From assembly GCF_032921865.1 (NCBI RefSeq), contig NZ_CP136684.1, positions 2,081,001 through 2,145,000 of the forward strand: a stretch of 64,000 bases of DNA, written 5' to 3'. This DNA comes from Thalassospira lucentensis. GTDB taxonomy: Bacteria > Pseudomonadota > Alphaproteobacteria > Rhodospirillales > Thalassospiraceae. This document shows, one piece after another, positions 1 through 8,822 of this stretch (the first letter of the stretch is position 1; the number at the start of each line of letters is the position of its first letter). Under the pieces are notes generated by a model that was not told where the DNA came from, did not search any database, and saw nothing but the letters and a program-made list of their open reading frames with translations. The position numbers were made by a program, and so were the translations under genes.

Positions 1-65
1 AAAGCAAATACAAGGAAACCAGCCAGGGCGGGCTTGCGGTTAATGTCAACGTCGTTGAATGCTGA
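1..65 (+). CDS. C-terminal tail of an upstream gene (partial)
   Basis: Reading from base 3, one frame gives about 20 residues ending in LAVNVNVVEC and stops with TGA at 63-65, which is 25 bases before a strong terminator hairpin. That placement is the main reason to believe this frame; another forward frame is open longer and runs through the hairpin, and the third stops at 41-43. Too little is present to name the family. Confidence 0.35.
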   Translation, partial: SKYKETSQGGLAVNVNVVEC

Positions 66-89
66 TTTGCCTGTCGAAATGACCCTCAC

Positions 90-123
90 ACACCTCCGAA
101 GCAATTGTTTCGGGGGTGTTTTT
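90..123 (+). terminator. Rho-independent terminator
   Basis: The arms ACACCTCCGAA (90-100) and TTCGGGGGTGT (109-119) pair over 11 positions with one G-T wobble around an 8-base loop, and run into a short T tract (119-123). It ends the gene that enters from the left edge. Confidence 0.8.
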
Positions 124-216
124 CGTCCGGCCTGATTCTTGCCACCTTGGATCTGTATTCTGATATGCTCAAGTAATTAATAACGGGGCAAAGACCCCGA
201 ACAGGTTGGGCAAAGC

Positions 217-750
217 ATGAAAAAGAAACTGTTCCGCATCTATATTGCGGTCAGTCTGGATGGCTATATCGCGCGCACCAATGGTGCGGTTGACTGGCTC
301 GATGATTTCGATCCGGCCGAGTTCGATTTTGAAGGCTTTCTGGGCACCGTGGGAACACTGATCATTGGGCGAAAAACCTTTGATCAGGTGATGGAATTTG
401 GTGAATGGCCTTATGAGGATCGCCGCACGATTGTTCTGACATCGCGCGATTTACCCGATAAACGTCCGGCCAATACAGAGGCCTATGGCGGCAGTCTTGT
501 CGAACTGGCAAGACTGCTTCGCGATGACAGATCGGATACCGGCGATATCTGGATCGTCGGCGGGGCCAGTGTCGTGACCCAGTTTCTGTTTGGCGGTCTT
601 GTCGATCAGCTTGAAATGTTCATCATTCCGGAAATTCTGGGCGATGGCATCCGGCTGTTTGGCCGGGATGCTGCGGGCACAACACCGAAACTGGTGGCAT
701 CGGAACACTACAAGTCCGGTGTTGTGCGCATGCAGTATGATTTGCGGTAA
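217..750 (+). CDS. Dihydrofolate reductase-like / RibD C-terminal domain protein
   Basis: A 177-residue single-domain protein of the RibD_C fold. It opens with the strand YIAVSLDGYIA, has LIIGRKTFDQV around residue 48 and the nucleotide-binding strand DIWIVGGASVV near residue 108, all typical of NADPH-dependent reductases of this superfamily. It lacks the deaminase half of true RibD and the spacing of FolA. In many bacteria such proteins are stand-alone reductases of unknown substrate. It starts with ATG and is a single-gene unit; its stop lies 6 bases from the stop of the convergent lipoprotein gene, leaving no room for a terminator. The substrate cannot be read from sequence. Confidence 0.85.
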   Translation: MKKKLFRIYIAVSLDGYIARTNGAVDWLDDFDPAEFDFEGFLGTVGTLIIGRKTFDQVMEFGEWPYEDRRTIVLTSRDLPDKRPANTEAYGGSLVELARLLRDDRSDTGDIWIVGGASVVTQFLFGGLVDQLEMFIIPEILGDGIRLFGRDAAGTTPKLVASEHYKSGVVRMQYDLR

Positions 751-756
751 GGCTGG

Positions 757-1413
757 TTATTTCAAGGTTTCCAGCTTTTCGGCAATCTTTGATGAAAGTT
801 CGCGAAGGGCATTAACAGCACTGCTTTGCCAGTCGCTGTCGAGGACCATCTGCATCTTTTCCTGATAGCTGTCGGTGACTGTAACCGGTTCGCCCTTGTT
901 CAGTTCGTTGCCCTTCAACGTCACTTCGGACTGGTTATGCACCGTGACCTGCCAGAAACCGGGTTCGAACCATGACCAGAACTTGATCAGGTCGGCATCG
1001 ACGGCGTCGGCGCTGTCATATTCGGCGTCCCCCGGTTCAAGAACACGGTATCCGGCCTGTTTGAAGCCGTTGGAGATTGCCTTGTTGACAGCATCGGCAA
1101 CGGTTTTGCCTTCGGGCAGCAAAACATCTCCCATCGCCATTCCGTAACCATTGCGTTTTCGGGCATAGGCACGCGACGTAAAGGCGACATCATCAATCTC
1201 GTCATTCGACAGCGACGGGATATCCGGTGTTGACGGATCAATCTCGAATTGGCGTTTGTCTTCGACCGAAACGATTTTAACGGCCGGCCCAGTCGCCGGG
1301 TTCTCAATTTTGGCCGGTTCCTGAATTTCGACAACGCTACGCGAAGCTGCGCACGCGCCGGTCAGCATTGCCAAACCGATAACGGCGGCAATCTTTAAGT
1401 ATCTGGTTTTCAT
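757..1413 (-). CDS. Putative outer-membrane or periplasmic lipoprotein
   Basis: 218 residues beginning with a lipoprotein-type signal: two basic residues, a hydrophobic stretch IAAVIGLAML and the lipobox-like LTGAC with Cys at about residue 21. The -3 position is Thr, so the lipobox is not ideal. The mature part has alternating strands and two predicted turns but no motif I can assign; the overall look resembles YajG-like envelope lipoproteins, which is only an impression. It lies downstream of rlmH on the same strand with a 101-base gap, so it could be read through from the proA operon or have its own promoter. Confidence 0.7.
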   Translation of the reverse strand: MKTRYLKIAAVIGLAMLTGACAASRSVVEIQEPAKIENPATGPAVKIVSVEDKRQFEIDPSTPDIPSLSNDEIDDVAFTSRAYARKRNGYGMAMGDVLLPEGKTVADAVNKAISNGFKQAGYRVLEPGDAEYDSADAVDADLIKFWSWFEPGFWQVTVHNQSEVTLKGNELNKGEPVTVTDSYQEKMQMVLDSDWQSSAVNALRELSSKIAEKLETLK

Positions 1414-1514
1414 CGTTAATTCCCTTTCTCAAACAGATGGAGGAATACTCAGGGATAAATTTTGAAACAACTTATCCAAGAGTGGGGGAGCCGATGCTTT
1501 TGGTAACTTCGGGA

Positions 1515-1973
1515 TTATTCCCGGTGATAGGGATGATTGGTCTGGATCGCGTGGGCGCGGAAAAGCTGTTCGGTAATCAGGGCGCGCACCAGCATATGGG
1601 GCCATGTCGCCTTGCCAAGTGACCAGAGCGTATTGGCGCGTGATTTGATGGCGTCTCCATGCCCATCGGCTCCGCCAATGGCAAAGGCGATATTTCCTGC
1701 ATATTGATCGATCCAGCCTTCAAGTTTTGCGGCAAAATCGATGGAACCGTATTCGTGGCCACGCTCGTCAAGTGCGATCAGAAAGGCATTATCGGGGATG
1801 ACGCCCAGCAAAAGCTCCGCTTCGCGGTCTTTAAGCTGATTGGGCGGAAGCTTTTTCTTTTCTTCGACTTCCCGCACGGCAAAGGGCCAGCGCAGGCGCG
1901 CCGCGTAATGGTCAAAAAGATCTTTTTCGGGGCCGTTCTTCATCCGGCCCACTGCAGCAAGGGTAATTTGCAT
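1515..1973 (-). CDS. rlmH: 23S rRNA (pseudouridine1915-N3) methyltransferase RlmH
   Basis: 152 residues, the usual RlmH length. It is a SPOUT-class methyltransferase that methylates pseudouridine 1915 in helix 69 of 23S rRNA on assembled 70S ribosomes. Visible hallmarks are the N-terminal MQITLAAVGRMK, the SAM-binding loop FAIGGADGHGD near residue 100 and the C-terminal HAIQTNHPYHRE, which is almost invariant in the family. It sits just downstream of rsfS, as in most proteobacteria. Confidence 0.97.
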   Translation of the reverse strand: MQITLAAVGRMKNGPEKDLFDHYAARLRWPFAVREVEEKKKLPPNQLKDREAELLLGVIPDNAFLIALDERGHEYGSIDFAAKLEGWIDQYAGNIAFAIGGADGHGDAIKSRANTLWSLGKATWPHMLVRALITEQLFRAHAIQTNHPYHRE

Positions 1974-2055
1974 CTTTCCGATCCGGCTTTGGCCCGCATG
2001 GGGACCACCGATAGCCGATCCCCGCGGTGGTCAGGGCAAACCGGGGCGGACTGTA

Positions 2056-2445
2056 TTAATACAGCCGCGCCGCCTGCTGTTTAAGCGCCGGGTTTTCAAC
2101 GCCCCACATCTGTTCGATGTTGTAAAAAGCGCGAACTTCCGGACGGAACAGGTGAACGATGACATCGCCGGCATCAACCAGAACCCAGTCACCCTGTTCC
2201 TTGCCTTCGGCCATTGCACGGCCCTGGCCGGCATCTTTCAGCTTTTCGACAATATGTTCTGCCATTGACGCGACCCTGCGAGAGGACGAGCCGGTTGCAA
2301 TGATCATATGATCGGCAAGGGAGGTTTTATCGGTCAGATCAATGGTGACAAGGTCTTCGGCCTTGTCGTCTTCGAGCGTGCTCTGGATAAGGGCAAGGAG
2401 CTCGCCCGGGGTCAGAGTCTTTTTTGCGGTACCTATGGTCGCCAC
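2056..2445 (-). CDS. rsfS: Ribosomal silencing factor RsfS (Iojap family)
   Basis: 129 residues. RsfS binds ribosomal protein L14 on the 50S subunit and blocks subunit joining when nutrients are low. Family hallmarks are DKTSLADHMIIATG around residue 40, the GDWVLVDAGDVIVHLF segment and the Tyr in RAFYNIEQMW. The start is GTG at 2443-2445, with only a weak ribosome binding site, so the exact start is uncertain. It is the third gene of the proA-nadD-rsfS-rlmH unit. Confidence 0.95.
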   Translation of the reverse strand: MATIGTAKKTLTPGELLALIQSTLEDDKAEDLVTIDLTDKTSLADHMIIATGSSSRRVASMAEHIVEKLKDAGQGRAMAEGKEQGDWVLVDAGDVIVHLFRPEVRAFYNIEQMWGVENPALKQQAARLY

Positions 2446-2499
2446 CTCAATTTACGCGAGAAAGCCCGATCCGATTCGGATTCGGGAAATTCCCGCCGG

Positions 2500-3108
2500 T
2501 CAAACCTGCCATCTGCCTTCGGCGCGGATTGCGGTCGAAGAGGCCGGATGGCGCTTTATTGGCAGGTAAACCCAGGCCGGAACATCGAGATCGGCCAGCA
2601 AACCCGCCCTGTCCGATGGGATGCGCCAGCGTTCCATACGCTTGGCCGCCGTCCCGGACAATGCCTTGTTAGAATACCCCTCACGGTCAAGGACCGCAAT
2701 GGGAGCGCGCAAAATCAACCTGTCCCACCATTTCCATTTATGAAACTGGGCCAGATTGTCCGCCCCCATCAGCCATACGAACCGCGTTCGGGTAAAACGA
2801 CGCTGCAAGGCTGCGAGAGTGTCGGCCGTATAGCGGGTTCCAAGTTCTGATTCAATTGCAGAAACAACAATGCGGGGATGCTTTGCCATCATCAATGCCG
2901 AATCGAACCGGTCGGCAAGGTCTGCCATGCCCTGCGTCGGCTTTAGCGGGTTTTGCGGTGACACCAGCCACCAGACCGCATCAAGACGCAGGCTTTTCAA
3001 CGCTTCAAGCGATATATGCAAGTGCCCTTCATGTGCCGGATTAAAGGACCCGCCCAGCAATCCGACGCGGGGCGGGGCACTATGGCTTCTGGGCGTAGAA
3101 AAGCTCAT
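2500..3108 (-). CDS. nadD: Nicotinate-nucleotide adenylyltransferase NadD
   Basis: 202 residues. It transfers AMP from ATP to nicotinate mononucleotide, the step before NAD synthetase. The nucleotidyltransferase signature GGSFNPAHEGHLHIS with its HxGH motif is at about residues 19-33, followed by the substrate segment VWWLVSPQNPLK and GADNLAQFHKW. The ATG overlaps the stop of proA by 4 bases, so the two are translationally coupled. Together with nadB further along, two NAD synthesis genes lie in this window in separate operons. Confidence 0.96.
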   Translation of the reverse strand: MSFSTPRSHSAPPRVGLLGGSFNPAHEGHLHISLEALKSLRLDAVWWLVSPQNPLKPTQGMADLADRFDSALMMAKHPRIVVSAIESELGTRYTADTLAALQRRFTRTRFVWLMGADNLAQFHKWKWWDRLILRAPIAVLDREGYSNKALSGTAAKRMERWRIPSDRAGLLADLDVPAWVYLPIKRHPASSTAIRAEGRWQV

Positions 3109-4391
3109 GGGCGGGTCTGGCCGGTGCCGCGCACGATGTATTTATAGCTGGTCAGCTGTTCGACTCCGACCGGACCGCGTGCATGCAGCTTGCCCGTCGA
3201 AATGCCGATTTCCGCCCCCATGCCAAATTCGCCGCCATCGGCAAACTGGGTCGATGCGTTGACGATCACGATACCGGAATCAACACCGTTCAGGAAGGTC
3301 GCGGTCGCATCGGCATCCTCGGCCAGAATCGCATCGGTATGGTGCGATCCATATGTGTTGATATGGCTGACTGCCTCATTGACCCCGTTGATGACCTTGA
3401 TCGACACAATCGCATCAAGATATTCGGTGACCCAATCCTCGTCCGTTGCAGGCAGGATGCGCGCATCCACCTTCTGCGCGTGGGCATCGCCGCGCAATTC
3501 GCAACCCTTGTCGGCAAGGGCGGCGGCAATTTTCGGCAACAGATCATCGGCAACCGCCTGATCAATCAGGATGGTTTCGGTCGCGCCGCAAATGCCGGTC
3601 CGACGCATTTTGGCATTCACCACGATATCAACGACCTTGGACTGGTCCGCACTGGCATGGATATAAGTATGGCAAAGCCCTTCCAGATGCTTGAACAACG
3701 GAATGCGGCTTTCATCGGTTATCCGCGCAATTAGCGATTTGCCACCGCGCGGGACGATGACATCAATATAATCGGACAGCTTCAGCATTTCTCCAACGGC
3801 GGCGCGATCCGTAACCGGGATCATCTGAAGCGCATGTTCAGGCAAACCGGCTTCGAGAATGCCGGCAAGCATGCAATCAAAAATCGCACGTGATGAATGG
3901 AAGCTCTCGGAACCGCCGCGCAGGATCGCGGCATTGCCTGATTTGATGCACATGGCGCCGGCGTCGGCCGTTACATTCGGGCGACTTTCATAAATGATAC
4001 CGATCACGCCAAGCGGTACCGATACGCGCGCGATATCAAGCCCGTTGCGCTCTGGGCTCCAGCGGGCCAGTTCGCGGCCAACCGGATCGGGAAGGTCCGC
4101 AACCGCCTCGACACCAGACGCCATGCTTTCGATGCGCGTGGGATCAAGCGCAAGGCGGTCCAGCAGTGCGGGCGTCAGACCCTTGGCGCGACCTGCTTCC
4201 ATGTCGCGTGCATTGGCGGCCAGAATGACATCGGCATTTTCGCGCAATTTGCGCGCGGCCGCTTTAAGGGCGGCGGTTTTTGGTTCGGACGGGACCTGTG
4301 CCAGTTTCAGCGAAGCTTCACGGGCATTGATGCCCATGTCGCGCATTAATGCTGCAATGTTCTGGTTTTCGATGCTGGCAAGTGCCGTCAT
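3105..4391 (-). CDS. proA: Gamma-glutamyl phosphate reductase ProA
   Basis: 428 residues. It reduces gamma-glutamyl phosphate to glutamate semialdehyde with NADPH in proline synthesis. It belongs to the aldehyde dehydrogenase superfamily: the catalytic Cys lies in RRTGICGATETILID and the cofactor region in VIYESRPNVTADAGAMCIKSGNA. The C-terminal GMGAEIGISTGKLHARGPVG is a strong family signature. It is the first gene of the leftward operon here; proB is not in the adjacent 300 bases upstream. Confidence 0.97.
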   Translation of the reverse strand: MTALASIENQNIAALMRDMGINAREASLKLAQVPSEPKTAALKAAARKLRENADVILAANARDMEAGRAKGLTPALLDRLALDPTRIESMASGVEAVADLPDPVGRELARWSPERNGLDIARVSVPLGVIGIIYESRPNVTADAGAMCIKSGNAAILRGGSESFHSSRAIFDCMLAGILEAGLPEHALQMIPVTDRAAVGEMLKLSDYIDVIVPRGGKSLIARITDESRIPLFKHLEGLCHTYIHASADQSKVVDIVVNAKMRRTGICGATETILIDQAVADDLLPKIAAALADKGCELRGDAHAQKVDARILPATDEDWVTEYLDAIVSIKVINGVNEAVSHINTYGSHHTDAILAEDADATATFLNGVDSGIVIVNASTQFADGGEFGMGAEIGISTGKLHARGPVGVEQLTSYKYIVRGTGQTRP

Positions 4392-4697
4392 GGTCCTGGT
4401 TCCGTTCCTTGAAGATGTCCCGCGGGCCGGAATTGCCGGGGCGGGCTTATCGCAATTTTATCGACAATTTGACAAAATATCCCTCTGACCGCGCAACTGC
4501 AATCGTCTAGCGTCGATAAATCAATGTTTTGCGAACTATCCCGTAGACGGAAAGACACGCTTTCTTGTCCAGCTTGCTTGCCAAATCATTGATTACGGGC
4601 CATCTGTTGTTTTGGGAAAGCGGGACGTCAATTAGAAAGCCGGGGCTGTGTCGGACACGCCACATGGTGCCCACCAGGGGATAAGAAGTTGAAAAAC
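4392..4697. other. Divergent intergenic region, proA / ABC exporter
   Basis: About 300 bases between two divergent genes. It must hold a promoter on each strand. A TTGACA-like hexamer lies near 4468-4473, but I found no convincing partner -10. A short inverted repeat GTGTC/GACAC lies near 4650. I see no small gene or RNA. Confidence 0.4.
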
Positions 4698-6551
4698 ATG
4701 GGTGATAACCAGCCATCAGCCCGCGCTGAATTTGGTGTCGTTAAAACTTTTCTGCCGTATCTGTGGCCGCGTGGCGAGTTCGAACTCAAGACCCGTGTGG
4801 TGATCGCCCTGCTGTTTCTGGTCGGGGCGAAGATCGCCAACGTTTATGTCCCGGTTCTGTATAAATACGCGGTTGATGCCCTTGGCGGCGGCAAAGCTGG
4901 TACCGGCTCCGCAGGGGCGGACACGACATCCCTGATCGTTGTGCCAGTGGGGATGATCGTCGCTTACGGACTTGTGCGTGTTTTATCCTCGGCCTTCGGG
5001 GAATTGCGCGACGCCGTTTTTGCCAAGGTCGCGCAACGCGCCATTCGGACATCCGCCCTTGGTGTCTTTGAACATCTGCATGCCCTGTCGCTGCGGTTCC
5101 ATCTGGATCGCCAGATGGGCGGGCTTTCGCGCGCGATTGAACGCGGGGTCAAGGGGATCGAATTCCTTTTATCCTTCATGCTGTTCAACATCCTGCCGAC
5201 CCTGCTTGAAATCTTCATGGTCTCGGGCATTCTTTGGGTGCTGTATGATTTCTGGTTCGCGCTGATCACGTTTGTCACCATCGTGATCTATATCGCCTTT
5301 ACCCTGATCGTCACCGAATGGCGAATGAAGTTCCGCCGCGAAATGAACCAGCGCGATGACGAGGCCAACACCAAGGCCATCGACAGTTTAATCAACTATG
5401 AAACGGTCAAGTATTTCAATAACGAGGATCACGAATCCCGTCGTTATGACAATGCCCTGCGCGGCTATGAAACGGCGGCGGTGAAGTCACAGGAATCCCT
5501 GTCCAAACTCAATATCGGGCAGGGTGCGATCATTGCAGTCGGTCTGGTTCTGAACATGCTTCTGGCGGCAAATGGCGTTAAAAGCGGCAATATGACCGTT
5601 GGCGACTTTGTGCTGGTGAATACCTATCTTTTGCAGCTTTATATGCCGCTGAACTTCCTTGGTTTTGTCTATCGCCAGATCAAGCAGTCGCTGACTGACA
5701 TGGAACGCATGTTTTCGTTACTCGATGTTGAAAAGGAAGTCGAAGACAAGGTGGGCGCACCGCCACTGGCCTGCGGTGAGGCGGCAATCCGGTTCGAGGA
5801 TGTCAAATTCGCCTATAACCCTGACCGCCAGATACTGAAAGGTGTCAGTTTCGAGGTTCCGGCGGGCAAAACCGTTGCTGTCGTCGGGCCAAGCGGGGCG
5901 GGAAAGTCGACCCTGACCCGTCTGATGTTCCGTTTCTATGATGTATCATCGGGCAGGATCACGATTGACGGGCAGGATATCCGCGATGTGTCGCAGACAT
6001 CCCTGCGTCGCTCGATTGGTATCGTCCCGCAGGACACGGTCCTGTTTAACGATACGATTGCCTATAACATCGCCTATGGCCGACCCGGCGCGGACGAGGC
6101 GGAAATCAACAATGCTGCCAAACTCGCCAGTATCGATGGCTTCATCGCCGGTCTACCGCAGGGCTTTAAAACCATGGTCGGTGAACGTGGGCTTAAACTC
6201 TCCGGCGGAGAAAAGCAGCGTGTGTCGATTGCGCGCATGTTGCTGAAACGTCCGAAAGTCATGATCTTTGACGAGGCAACATCGGCCCTTGATACCCGTA
6301 CTGAAAAAGACATCCAGCAGGCACTTCGCGATGTGTCGCGCGGGCATACGACGCTGGTGATTGCGCACCGGCTTTCGACCGTGATCGATGCCGATGAAAT
6401 CATCGTGTTGCGTGACGGGCAGGTCGCGGAACGTGGTCGCCATCAGGACCTTTTGGAACAGGACGGCCTTTATGCCGAAATGTGGGCCCAGCAGCAGGAA
6501 ATCCGAGAGGCCGAAGAAATCCTTGCCCATGCCGGGGAAGCGACCACTTAG
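4698..6551 (+). CDS. Atm1/HMT-type ABC exporter (fused membrane and ATPase domains)
   Basis: About 617 residues: six membrane segments in the first 320 residues and one nucleotide-binding domain after it. Walker A is GPSGAGKS, the signature LSGGEKQR and Walker B VMIFDEATSALD; a lone His after the Walker B (AHRLST) is present. The segment NYETVKYFNNEDHE in the membrane domain is characteristic of the Atm1/HMT1 branch, which exports glutathione conjugates or glutathione-metal species. I chose ATG at 4698; an in-frame TTG at 4689 is possible, as both sit behind GGGGATAAGAAG. The next gene on the same strand encodes a His-rich exported protein 99 bases downstream. Confidence 0.93.
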   Translation: MGDNQPSARAEFGVVKTFLPYLWPRGEFELKTRVVIALLFLVGAKIANVYVPVLYKYAVDALGGGKAGTGSAGADTTSLIVVPVGMIVAYGLVRVLSSAFGELRDAVFAKVAQRAIRTSALGVFEHLHALSLRFHLDRQMGGLSRAIERGVKGIEFLLSFMLFNILPTLLEIFMVSGILWVLYDFWFALITFVTIVIYIAFTLIVTEWRMKFRREMNQRDDEANTKAIDSLINYETVKYFNNEDHESRRYDNALRGYETAAVKSQESLSKLNIGQGAIIAVGLVLNMLLAANGVKSGNMTVGDFVLVNTYLLQLYMPLNFLGFVYRQIKQSLTDMERMFSLLDVEKEVEDKVGAPPLACGEAAIRFEDVKFAYNPDRQILKGVSFEVPAGKTVAVVGPSGAGKSTLTRLMFRFYDVSSGRITIDGQDIRDVSQTSLRRSIGIVPQDTVLFNDTIAYNIAYGRPGADEAEINNAAKLASIDGFIAGLPQGFKTMVGERGLKLSGGEKQRVSIARMLLKRPKVMIFDEATSALDTRTEKDIQQALRDVSRGHTTLVIAHRLSTVIDADEIIVLRDGQVAERGRHQDLLEQDGLYAEMWAQQQEIREAEEILAHAGEATT

Positions 6552-6650
6552 GACGTTTTTTTACTGGAATCCTCCCGTTTCAATCTCCACTATAAAATCG
6601 GATGGCATTGGGAGCCGTCCGGTCGGGGGAAGAAACCGGGGGGAACAGTA

Positions 6651-7733
6651 ATGAGACTAAAAGGCCGACATGATCATCAAGGTCATGATCACCATCATCC
6701 TCATCACGATCATGAGGTGGATGAAGGCGTTTATCGCGATAATCACGCATCCGAAATTGACCGGATGCGTCGCAATATGCTGGTCGGGCTTGGCATGTTG
6801 CCGCTCGCGGCTATGGTGCTTAACCCGGTGCGGCAGGCCTGGGCGATCAGCAATGAGGTCAATATCCGCGAAGACGGGCAATATCGTTACATCCGCTCCA
6901 ACGCGATCCCGGATCACGCGACCGGCAGCTTCCCCAATCGTCACAATCCTAACAGCATCAAGGCACAGTCGCTTGAATTTCGTCTGCCGGTCAATCCGCA
7001 AAGAACCGGGCGCTTCATACCCAACACCCACGGTTTGTTCGGGATTGCGGTCAATGGGGTGCCGTTTGACCCTTTCACCGCTGAATACTGGCAGCGTGAT
7101 CGGCAATCCGGATGGCGGTACGAGGCGATATCGCCCACGCTTGATCTTGGTCTTGATGAAAACAACGCCCATGTGCAGCCCGATGGCACGTATCACTATC
7201 ACGGCATGCCAAAGGGTTTGATCAAAAGCTGGTCACCGGAACAGCATTCAATCCGCATCGGTTTCGCCGCAGATGGTTTCCCGATCTATGCCCTGTTTGG
7301 CTATCACGATCCTGAGAGACCTGATGCCGGGGTCAAGGCGCTGAGTAGTTCGTGGCGCGTGAAAAAAGGTGTGCGTCCGGGCGGGCCGGGTGGCAGTTAT
7401 GATGGCACCTTTGGCGAAGATTATGAATTTGTCCCCGGCCTTGGTGACCTTGACGAAGCCAATGGCCGTGAAACCGTTACCCCGGAATACCCCGGCGGTA
7501 CCTATGCCTATTTCGTGACAGAAAGTTTCCCCTTCATTCCGCGCTTTCTTGCGGGCCAATCCGATCCAAGCTTTGCCCGGGGGCCGGGTGGTCTTGGACC
7601 GGGCGGTGGACCAGGTGGCGGACCGGGCGGCCAACGACCCGGCGGTGGTTTTGGCGGGCCAAAAGGCTTTCCGGGGGATCGTCCTCCTCCGCCGCCATTC
7701 GGCCGTAACGGTGGTCGCGGGCCGGGTGGTTAA
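6651..7733 (+). CDS. YHYH-domain exported protein with His-rich N-terminus
   Basis: 360 residues. Residues 5-22 are a histidine cluster (HDHQGHDHHHPHHDHE). A twin-arginine-like element RRNMLVGLGMLPLAAMVL follows near residue 40, so export may be by Tat, with the His cluster on the signal-peptide n-region. The central region carries the YHYHGMPKGL motif of the YHYH family near residue 182, and HDPERPDAG and PGLGDLDEANGRE segments. The last 60 residues are low complexity, built of GGGPGG repeats and a PPPPP run. The RBS GGGGGGAA before the ATG is good. Function of YHYH proteins is not established; metal binding is an inference from histidines. Confidence 0.85.
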   Translation: MRLKGRHDHQGHDHHHPHHDHEVDEGVYRDNHASEIDRMRRNMLVGLGMLPLAAMVLNPVRQAWAISNEVNIREDGQYRYIRSNAIPDHATGSFPNRHNPNSIKAQSLEFRLPVNPQRTGRFIPNTHGLFGIAVNGVPFDPFTAEYWQRDRQSGWRYEAISPTLDLGLDENNAHVQPDGTYHYHGMPKGLIKSWSPEQHSIRIGFAADGFPIYALFGYHDPERPDAGVKALSSSWRVKKGVRPGGPGGSYDGTFGEDYEFVPGLGDLDEANGRETVTPEYPGGTYAYFVTESFPFIPRFLAGQSDPSFARGPGGLGPGGGPGGGPGGQRPGGGFGGPKGFPGDRPPPPPFGRNGGRGPGG

Positions 7734-7739
7734 GCCCAC

Positions 7740-8696
7740 TTAGGGCATGGGCCCGAAGACCTGCGTGATATCAAGAAGCCAAAGTGCCGTTGAAATGGTG
7801 ATGAAGGATAGCAATGTTGCAACCATAAGCGATGCGGCACACAATCCTTCATGGCCATAACGTTGCCCAAAGATGGCGTAGATGCTTAGCATCGGAGAAC
7901 AGGCGAAACTGACTGCCGCAATCTGTAAAACCGGTTCCATTGGCGGCAGTATCCAGACCAGAGTGAATACGGCAACCGGATGCAGGACCAGCTTGCCGAA
8001 GACAATGCGGGCCATGTCAATCCGCATGCCTTTCAGCTTCAACCCGACCAATCCCGCACCGATGACAAACAGGGCCACTGGGCCGGATGCCATGGCCAGC
8101 ATATCGATTGCCTTCAGGGCCGGACCGGGCAAGTTGATTCCTGTAAGGGCAAGACAAAGCCCAATAAAAATCGCAATGATGATTGGTGTCTTGCACAGGC
8201 TTTTTATCGCATTTCCAAGAACGTGAAGGCGTCCGTGGCCGTTGTTATTGGCACTGTCACCAAGAACAAGAACAAGCGGCATCATTACCAGTGTTTCGAT
8301 CATTACACATAGTGCAAGCGCGATTGCTGCCGGTGGGCCAAGCACCTGTACCGCCACCGGATAACCGATAAAGCCGCTATTGGAAAAAGACATGCCAAGA
8401 CCCTGCAGGGTCGCATTGGCAAAGGATTTCCGCGCAATAAAGCGTGTATAGGCGATGCCCAGCGTCAACATGATCAGCGACCCGCCGCCATAAGCGATCA
8501 GAAATTCGCCGTGAATGATTTCGGCCGGTTCGCGCCCCGATAGCGTCTTGATCAGAAGGGCAGGCAGGGCAAAATTCATCACGAACGCGCCCATGCCGCG
8601 CGCCACATCCTGCGATATGATATTTTGCCGGACCGCGAAATAGCCCAAGGCGATGATCAGAAAGATGGGGCTGGTGATGTCCAGAACGTCAAGCAT
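7740..8696 (-). CDS. AEC family transporter (auxin efflux carrier-like permease)
   Basis: 318 residues with about ten hydrophobic segments in the two inverted five-helix repeats of the AEC/BASS fold. The N-terminal LDITSPIFLIIALGYFAVR and the mid segment GFIGYPVAVQVLG, with a Gly-Tyr-Pro break in a helix, are typical. Bacterial members move small organic anions such as malate or malonate, but the substrate cannot be inferred here. The gene ends 6 bases from the stop of the convergent YHYH gene. Confidence 0.9.
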   Translation of the reverse strand: MLDVLDITSPIFLIIALGYFAVRQNIISQDVARGMGAFVMNFALPALLIKTLSGREPAEIIHGEFLIAYGGGSLIMLTLGIAYTRFIARKSFANATLQGLGMSFSNSGFIGYPVAVQVLGPPAAIALALCVMIETLVMMPLVLVLGDSANNNGHGRLHVLGNAIKSLCKTPIIIAIFIGLCLALTGINLPGPALKAIDMLAMASGPVALFVIGAGLVGLKLKGMRIDMARIVFGKLVLHPVAVFTLVWILPPMEPVLQIAAVSFACSPMLSIYAIFGQRYGHEGLCAASLMVATLLSFITISTALWLLDITQVFGPMP

Positions 8697-8726
8697 ATGA
8701 TGGCATGTCCCGAAATCGGCGTGGGT

Positions 8727-8752
8727 ATCTGATCAACAGATCGCGCATGCGC
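8727..8752. promoter_or_regulatory. Small palindromes between AEC and DUF4269 genes
   Basis: ATCTG (8727-8731) and CAGAT (8737-8741) form an inverted repeat, followed at 8743-8752 by the perfect palindrome GCGCATGCGC. Both are short and may be chance, but they lie in the shared upstream region of two divergent genes. Confidence 0.25.
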
Positions 8753-8822
8753 CAAAAATATTTGATTTCATTACATATCCCGTGCAATGGCAGACGGGTC
8801 AAGAAATGGAATGGATTTATCA

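Noticed and set aside
6660..6715. Apparent short direct repeats (gatcat-like) at the start of the YHYH gene
   Set aside because: They are the His/Asp codons of the histidine cluster, not a DNA repeat element.
7580..7730. Repeat-like GGC/CCG-rich end of the YHYH gene
   Set aside because: It is the Gly/Pro-rich tail of the protein, in frame to the stop.
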